Assembly: GCA_003170375.1 (NCBI GenBank)
Contig: PMZN01000082.1
Location: 1-17,719 of the forward strand
Length of the DNA stretch: 17,719 nucleotides
Direction: 5' to 3'
Origin: Acidimicrobiaceae bacterium
GTDB lineage: Bacteria > Actinomycetota > Acidimicrobiia > Acidimicrobiales > Bog-793
Part shown: positions 13,895-17,719 of the stretch, piece after piece
Position numbering within the stretch: the stretch's first letter is position 1
How the letters are laid out: each line of letters opens with the position of its first letter
Notes under the pieces: model-generated
What the model saw: only the letters and a program-made list of their open reading frames with translations
Databases searched by the model: none
Told to the model about the DNA's origin: nothing
Translations under genes and position numbers: made by a program

Positions 13895-14854
13895 TCAGGT
13901 AAAGGTCTCCCCGACAATTACCCGGTAAATCCGTTCGAGGTCGTCCAACGTGGCAAACTCAATCACGAGCTTGCCACGTTTCCCGCCCATATCCACTTTG
14001 ACCCGTGTGTTCAGGCGGTCTTCCAGGAGCTCCTCGAGATCGTGCACCCCTGGCGGCCTAAGCGAGTGCACGGGCTTTGGCTCTGGGGTCAGCCCGGGCG
14101 GGGCAGCGTGATCTCCACCGGGAGCGTTGATCGGGTTCCCGGCATCGTCGAGAGCTCCTTCGAGCCCGCTTTCTTCAGCCTGCTCCTCTCGGAGCTCATT
14201 TCGGACGAGCTCCTCCAGCGAACGAACAGAAAGGCCCCGGTGGACCGCTTCGCTGGCAAGCTTCTCCTGCAGAATACGATCCGGCGTACCGAGCAACGTG
14301 CGTGCGTGGCCGGCGCTTAGCTGACCATCGCGCACATATCGCTGGACTGTCGGGGGGAGCTGGAAAAGCCGAAGGGCGTTGGTGACTCCGGCTCTGGAGC
14401 GGCCCACCTTGCGGGCTACTTCCTCGTGCGTCAGGTTGAATTCCTCGATCAGCTGTTGATATGCGCCGGCCTCGTCAAGAGGGTTGAGGTCCTCACGATG
14501 CAGATTCTCGACCAGAGCCTCTTCGAGACTCATTGCGTCGTCGGCCTGATGAACGAGCGCGGGTATCGACTGGAGTCCTGCGCGACGCGCGGCACGGAAA
14601 CGGCGTTCCCCTGCGATCAGCTCGTATTCATCCGGACCGACCTCTCGCACCAGAACCGGCTGAAGAATGCCAACCGCCTTGATCGAGTCCACGAGCGCGG
14701 ACAGGCCCTGCTCACCAAACTGGTTGCGGGGCTGGAAAGGGTTCGGGCGGATACGGGCGAGTGGCACTTCACGGAGCATGGAACCGGTTGCAACACCCGG
14801 CGTCGGCGGGATGAGCGCCCCTAGCCCCTTGCCCAGACCGCTACGCCGGACCAC
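13895..14854 (-). CDS. parB: Chromosome partitioning protein ParB
   Basis: ParB is a CTP-dependent clamp that loads at parS and spreads to organise the origin region for segregation. The 319-residue product has the ParB-type start VRRSGLGKGLGALIP, the nucleotide-binding GERRFRA (82-88), the ENLHREDLNPLDEA segment (116-129), a helix-turn-helix for parS recognition (about 142-163) and a C-terminal dimerisation region (GKRGKLVIEF...LERIYRVI). The GTG at 14854 was chosen because AAGGAGG (14867-14861) stands six bases before it. A GTG one codon earlier is possible, and the longer frame to 14932 lies inside parA. The 14-base overlap with parA implies coupling. Confidence 0.96.
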   Translation of the reverse strand: MVRRSGLGKGLGALIPPTPGVATGSMLREVPLARIRPNPFQPRNQFGEQGLSALVDSIKAVGILQPVLVREVGPDEYELIAGERRFRAARRAGLQSIPALVHQADDAMSLEEALVENLHREDLNPLDEAGAYQQLIEEFNLTHEEVARKVGRSRAGVTNALRLFQLPPTVQRYVRDGQLSAGHARTLLGTPDRILQEKLASEAVHRGLSVRSLEELVRNELREEQAEESGLEGALDDAGNPINAPGGDHAAPPGLTPEPKPVHSLRPPGVHDLEELLEDRLNTRVKVDMGGKRGKLVIEFATLDDLERIYRVIVGETFT

Positions 14855-15755
14855 CACTGACCTCCTTCGCGAGCTCTCGGTAGGCAATGGCCCCTCTTGA
14901 CGATGGCGAATGGACAGTAATCGGCTCACCAAACGAGGGCGATTCCGAGATCCGAACCGTGCGAGGAATCACATTCTTGCAGACCGCGTCTCCGAAATGC
15001 GTACGGACCTCCGCGACGACATGATCTGCCAACCTCGTCCGCGAGTCGTACATTGTCAGCACCATGGCCGAGACCTCGAGCTCCGGGTTCAGGTTGCCTC
15101 GTACGAGCTCGACGTTCCTGAGCAGCTGGCCAAGACCCTCCAGGGCGTAGTACTCGCACTGAATTGGCACGAGCACCTCACTCGCCGCAGCAAGCGCGTT
15201 GACCGTGATAAGCCCAAGAGAGGGTGGGCAGTCAATCAGCACGTAGCCGAAATCCTCGCGGATCGGAGCGAGCACTCGCTTCAGTCGTAGCTCTCTGCTG
15301 AAGACCGAAACGAGCTCGATCTCCGCGCCGGCCAGGTCGATGGTTGCTGGCGCCAGGAAAAGGTTCTTGATGCTCGTCGGTTCGACACAATCCTCGAGTG
15401 CGACATCGCGAAGTAGAACGTCATACATGGAGAAATCGAAGTTCCGACCCTCGATCCCCAGCCCGGTCGTGGCGTTACCCTGCGGATCAAGATCGATGAT
15501 CAGCACTCGGTAACCAAGATCAGCGAGGGCGGCACCAAGGTTGATGGTCGTGGTGGTCTTGCCGACGCCTCCCTTTTGATTGGCCACTGCGATAACTCTC
15601 GGCAGCGACCGCACGGGTTGCACGATGGGCTGCTTCTCTTCGGCCTGTGCCTGCCCGATCACTACTGAAGTCTCAAGCCCGGTACCCAAGTCGGACACCG
15701 GATTCTCGAGCTCGACCTGATCTCTTCGGTCTTCGCCGTCCTCTTGGTCGTTCAT
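14841..15755 (-). CDS. parA: Chromosome partitioning ATPase ParA
   Basis: ParA is a deviant Walker ATPase that moves ParB-parS complexes over the nucleoid. From the ATG at 15755 the product has 304 residues. The Walker A KGGVGKTTT starts at 61, with the signature lysine, and LIIDLDPQGN follows (85-94), then LIDCPPSLG further on. The N-terminal 50 residues are acidic and variable. I chose 15755 because GAAGG lies four bases upstream; an in-frame ATG at 15794 gives a 317-residue product beginning MFHVEH, which is simply the parS site read as codons and lacks a ribosome-binding site. It overlaps parB downstream. Confidence 0.96.
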   Translation of the reverse strand: MNDQEDGEDRRDQVELENPVSDLGTGLETSVVIGQAQAEEKQPIVQPVRSLPRVIAVANQKGGVGKTTTTINLGAALADLGYRVLIIDLDPQGNATTGLGIEGRNFDFSMYDVLLRDVALEDCVEPTSIKNLFLAPATIDLAGAEIELVSVFSRELRLKRVLAPIREDFGYVLIDCPPSLGLITVNALAAASEVLVPIQCEYYALEGLGQLLRNVELVRGNLNPELEVSAMVLTMYDSRTRLADHVVAEVRTHFGDAVCKNVIPRTVRISESPSFGEPITVHSPSSRGAIAYRELAKEVSGGPA

Positions 15756-15777
15756 CACACCTTCGGTTCGAGGGAAA

Positions 15778-15793
15778 TGTTCCACGTGAAACA
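15778..15793. promoter_or_regulatory. parS centromere site
   Basis: TGTTCCACGTGAAACA matches the near-universal bacterial parS consensus TGTTTCACGTGAAACA at 15 of 16 positions. It lies 22 bp before the preferred parA start and covers the alternative start at 15794. Expected role: ParB loading site, possibly with autoregulation of parA-parB. It is the only parS-like site I found in the window. Confidence 0.92.
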
Positions 15794-15896
15794 TCTGCTG
15801 GCCGAACGGCCGGAGGTAGTCGCTCTGGCGGGGCAGGAAGGGCTCAACCGAAGCATAACGCGCCAGCCCGGCCGGACCTGGTGACCGATGGCTGAG

Positions 15897-16721
15897 TCAC
15901 CGCTTGGCATCATGACGAGATCCCGGCCGATTTAGCAGGTGCTCGAGCCGGGCGGCAACCGGCCGATAACAGGAGACGGGAATCAGGTGCACGCCCTGGA
16001 AGACCCCGGAGTCCCGAATCGCTAGCAGCAAATCGCAAGCTACGTCGATTCCCGCCTTCGGGTCGCGATCCAATCGGTCGACAAGTTCGCTTGGAATGAC
16101 AATGTCAGGAATCGTCTGGGCCAAGCCGCGTGCCATCGTGGAGCTGGCCAAGACTATGACGCCCGCGTACACGGCCATCTGTGGCTGCTCTCGTTCGCTC
16201 CAGTGCAACAACGCTTCGAGAGAGAAGCCGACCTGTACGAACAGAAAGTCGGCTTCCCGTTTCCAAGCAGGCAGTTCTCCGAGGCCGGTGGCCGCCCCCA
16301 GACGCAACTTCCTGCCCCCGGAAAGTCCCAAGGTGCTCTCGAATGCCCGGGCTTCGGTCAGCATCGTCCGAACGGTGAGCTCGCTCGTGCGACCGCCCAC
16401 CCTGGGTTCGTCACCACGAACCAAGAGGAACTGATCCACTCCGTAAGCTTCAGCGGTAAGCAAGTCCCGCTGGAACCCGAGCAGATTTCGATCTCTTGCG
16501 TTCAAACAGGCGATTGAGCGACCGCCCATCGCCTCTACTTCATGCGCGACGGCAACACTCGAGACCGTCGCCCGGCCGATATGGTTGTCCGGGATCAGAA
16601 ACGTCCCAGCAATCGAGCTCAGGACGCCGATCTGGTGCCTAACGTGCTTCAGGTCCGGGCGAGTAGCGGGCTCGACCTCGCAGACGAGCTCGAAGCCTCC
16701 CGTTGACATCGGAACCAACAC
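15897..16721 (-). CDS. Methylenetetrahydrofolate reductase-like protein
   Basis: The 274-residue product has the single-domain MTHFR (MetF) TIM-barrel pattern. The N-terminal CEVEP (Glu15) corresponds to the catalytic glutamate in FEFFP of MetF. IPDNHIG (43-49), ACLNARDRNLLGFQRDLL (71-88) and LLVRGDEP (99-106, aligning with MetF ALRGD) follow. Later come DFLFVQVGFSLEALLHW (MetF TQ...FD region) and VYAGVIVL. Family members reduce 5,10-methylenetetrahydrofolate with FAD, or act in related C1 or corrinoid pathways; which applies is unclear. The GTG start at 16721 overlaps the rsmG stop (TAGTG) by one base; ATG at 16709 is an alternative. Its place between rsmG and parA is unusual. Confidence 0.8.
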   Translation of the reverse strand: MLVPMSTGGFELVCEVEPATRPDLKHVRHQIGVLSSIAGTFLIPDNHIGRATVSSVAVAHEVEAMGGRSIACLNARDRNLLGFQRDLLTAEAYGVDQFLLVRGDEPRVGGRTSELTVRTMLTEARAFESTLGLSGGRKLRLGAATGLGELPAWKREADFLFVQVGFSLEALLHWSEREQPQMAVYAGVIVLASSTMARGLAQTIPDIVIPSELVDRLDRDPKAGIDVACDLLLAIRDSGVFQGVHLIPVSCYRPVAARLEHLLNRPGSRHDAKR

Positions 16722-17422
16722 TATCGAGACGTGGGCTTCGCGGGCGGCTCTTGAGAGAAGAGCGGTCGCTTCGCCGGGATTCCCGGCCGGCGAGGGTAGC
16801 GATCCGAGCAGGGAGATACTTGTCGGAGCACGGCAAACCCGAAGGCCTCCCTTATGTCAAGTTCCGGTGTCAGACCGAGCTTCTCGCATCCCTCAGCTGG
16901 CCACCGATCTGCCCTCGGGAGTAGGGCCTTCGTGGCACGAGTGGTCTGCGAATCCTTGCCAGGGGGCTCGGACACTATCAACCGTCCCCCGACCCGGAGG
17001 AGCGGTGCCGCACATTCGGCCGTCACCGCGGGAGGACCGAAGCTTCTCGCGACGACCACGGTGAAGCTTGCCCGATAACTCTCCTCGCGCCCGAGCTGTT
17101 CGGCTCGAGCATTGACGACTTCCACTCGCGACGATAACTGGAGCTCCTCGACGGCCCATCTCAGGAAATCAGCGGAACGGCGCGCCGAGTCGAGCAGCAC
17201 AAGATGAAGGTCCTGATCCTCGACTGCAAGAACGAGGCCCGGCAGCCCACCACCAGATCCGAGTTCAAGAACAGGGCCATCGACGGTTTCGAGCCACAGG
17301 GCTCGCAGGAACCCCTCCGAATGCGCCCTCTGCACTGCGAACGACAGGTTCCCGATCAGTGACCGTCGTCGAGCCTCGGCGAAGACCCCTTCAAGGCGAT
17401 CGAGAGCTTTGGACCTCGTCAT
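16721..17422 (-). CDS. rsmG: 16S rRNA (guanine-N7) methyltransferase RsmG (GidB)
   Basis: RsmG methylates N7 of G527 in 16S rRNA (E. coli numbering); its loss gives low-level streptomycin resistance in several bacteria. The 233-residue product carries the SAM-binding VLELGSGGGLPGLVLA (51-66), LVLLDSARRSADFLRW (74-89) and a C-terminal RYPRRPGIPAKRPL, all typical of RsmG. The ATG at 17422 is preferred over an in-frame TTG at 17446; neither has a strong ribosome-binding site. It lies 56 bases after jag and overlaps the next gene by one base, in the usual jag-rsmG-parA order. Confidence 0.95.
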   Translation of the reverse strand: MTRSKALDRLEGVFAEARRRSLIGNLSFAVQRAHSEGFLRALWLETVDGPVLELGSGGGLPGLVLAVEDQDLHLVLLDSARRSADFLRWAVEELQLSSRVEVVNARAEQLGREESYRASFTVVVARSFGPPAVTAECAAPLLRVGGRLIVSEPPGKDSQTTRATKALLPRADRWPAEGCEKLGLTPELDIREAFGFAVLRQVSPCSDRYPRRPGIPAKRPLFSQEPPAKPTSR

Positions 17423-17478
17423 GTGTCGGGACTCTGCCCGAGGCAAGAGGCGGGTCCAGGCATGCCGCTACGCGCCGT

Positions 17479-17719
17479 TCAGCTCAGATCTGCAGGTTCC
17501 CCAGATCGATCGTCAGCTTCCTCCATCGAACTGATGGAGGGTTCCTCGACTGAGGGTGCCGAGGCCGGCCGGATGATGACATAGCGGCGCGGTTCCAATC
17601 CCTCTGAGGTCGTTTCCAAACCTTCAAGGTCATTGACCGTGTCATGAACCACTTTCCGATCTGATGGCGACATCGGCTCGAGTGCCTCGGACACGCCGGT
17701 GCGTAGCACATCAGCGGCG
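17479..17719 (-). CDS. jag: Jag / KhpB-like RNA-binding protein, C-terminal R3H part (cut by window edge)
   Basis: The C-terminal 79 residues of a minus-strand gene enter from the right edge. They contain an R3H-type segment, LEPMSPSDRKVVHDTV, followed by EGLEPRRYVIIRPA, which is the usual end of Jag/KhpB, an RNA-binding protein with KH and R3H domains encoded next to yidC. The tail after the R3H domain is acidic and serine-rich. The N-terminal Jag-N and KH domains lie outside the window. Confidence 0.88.
   Translation of the reverse strand, partial: AADVLRTGVSEALEPMSPSDRKVVHDTVNDLEGLETTSEGLEPRRYVIIRPASAPSVEEPSISSMEEADDRSGEPADLS

Noticed and set aside
15800..15811. GGCCGAACGGCC inverted repeat upstream of parA
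   Set aside because: Five-base G+C-rich arms are common by chance in such DNA and there is no positional support beyond its closeness to parS.

Overview
The window looks like a G+C-rich actinobacterial chromosome close to the replication origin. The right two thirds (about 3.5 kb to the end) closely follow the mycobacterial order pcnA / DUF6049 / murJ / ... / trxB / trxA / cwlM / parB / parA / rsmG / jag, including strand directions. That order, the MurJ-CwlM pairing and the parS site support Actinobacteria. The differences from mycobacteria (degV and a small membrane protein where sigM and its anti-sigma gene usually sit, and a methylenetetrahydrofolate-reductase-like gene inside the rsmG-parA operon) suggest a deep-branching lineage. 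Acidimicrobiia is my guess, inferred from overall character only.

Left region (1-3514): a worn L-rhamnose catabolism locus. On the minus strand lie an intact L-rhamnose isomerase gene (rhaI), a 54-codon ORF that looks like only the extreme C-terminus of the rhamnulose-1-phosphate aldolase/dehydrogenase, and the first 34 codons of rhamnulokinase (rhaB, cut by the window edge). Upstream of rhaI is an 88-residue remnant of a sugar ABC transporter ATPase in about 0.9 kb of otherwise empty DNA. A divergent LacI-family regulator lies beyond it, preceded by LacI-type palindromes. The locus keeps its isomerase, kinase and regulator but appears to have lost its aldolase body and local transporter.

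Middle region (3500-11229): the CCA-adding tRNA enzyme and a class II histone-deacetylase-like hydrolase form a minus-strand pair joined by an ATGA overlap. Divergent from them is a plus-strand cell-envelope set: a large secreted, membrane-anchored DUF6049 protein, the lipid II flippase MurJ (GTGA overlap), a DegV fatty-acid-binding protein (overlapping murJ) and a 101-residue two-span membrane protein.

Right region (11258-17719): thioredoxin reductase, thioredoxin and a CwlM-like protein run on the plus strand. They converge on a minus-strand series read in the order jag (partial), rsmG, MTHFR-like, parA, parB. The convergence point (13676-13894) is an A+T-enriched noncoding spacer with a perfect 13-bp inverted repeat whose arms resemble DnaA boxes, plus two further hairpins. 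A parS site overlaps the 5' edge of parA. The CwlM-like protein keeps two peptidoglycan-binding repeats, but its amidase domain lacks the zinc-binding histidines, so it is probably a regulator and not an enzyme. I saw no tRNA, rRNA, CRISPR array, insertion sequence or prophage. No single wholly new system stands out; the best leads are the degenerate CwlM, the folded cwlM-parB spacer, the MTHFR-like insertion and the gutted rhamnose aldolase gene.
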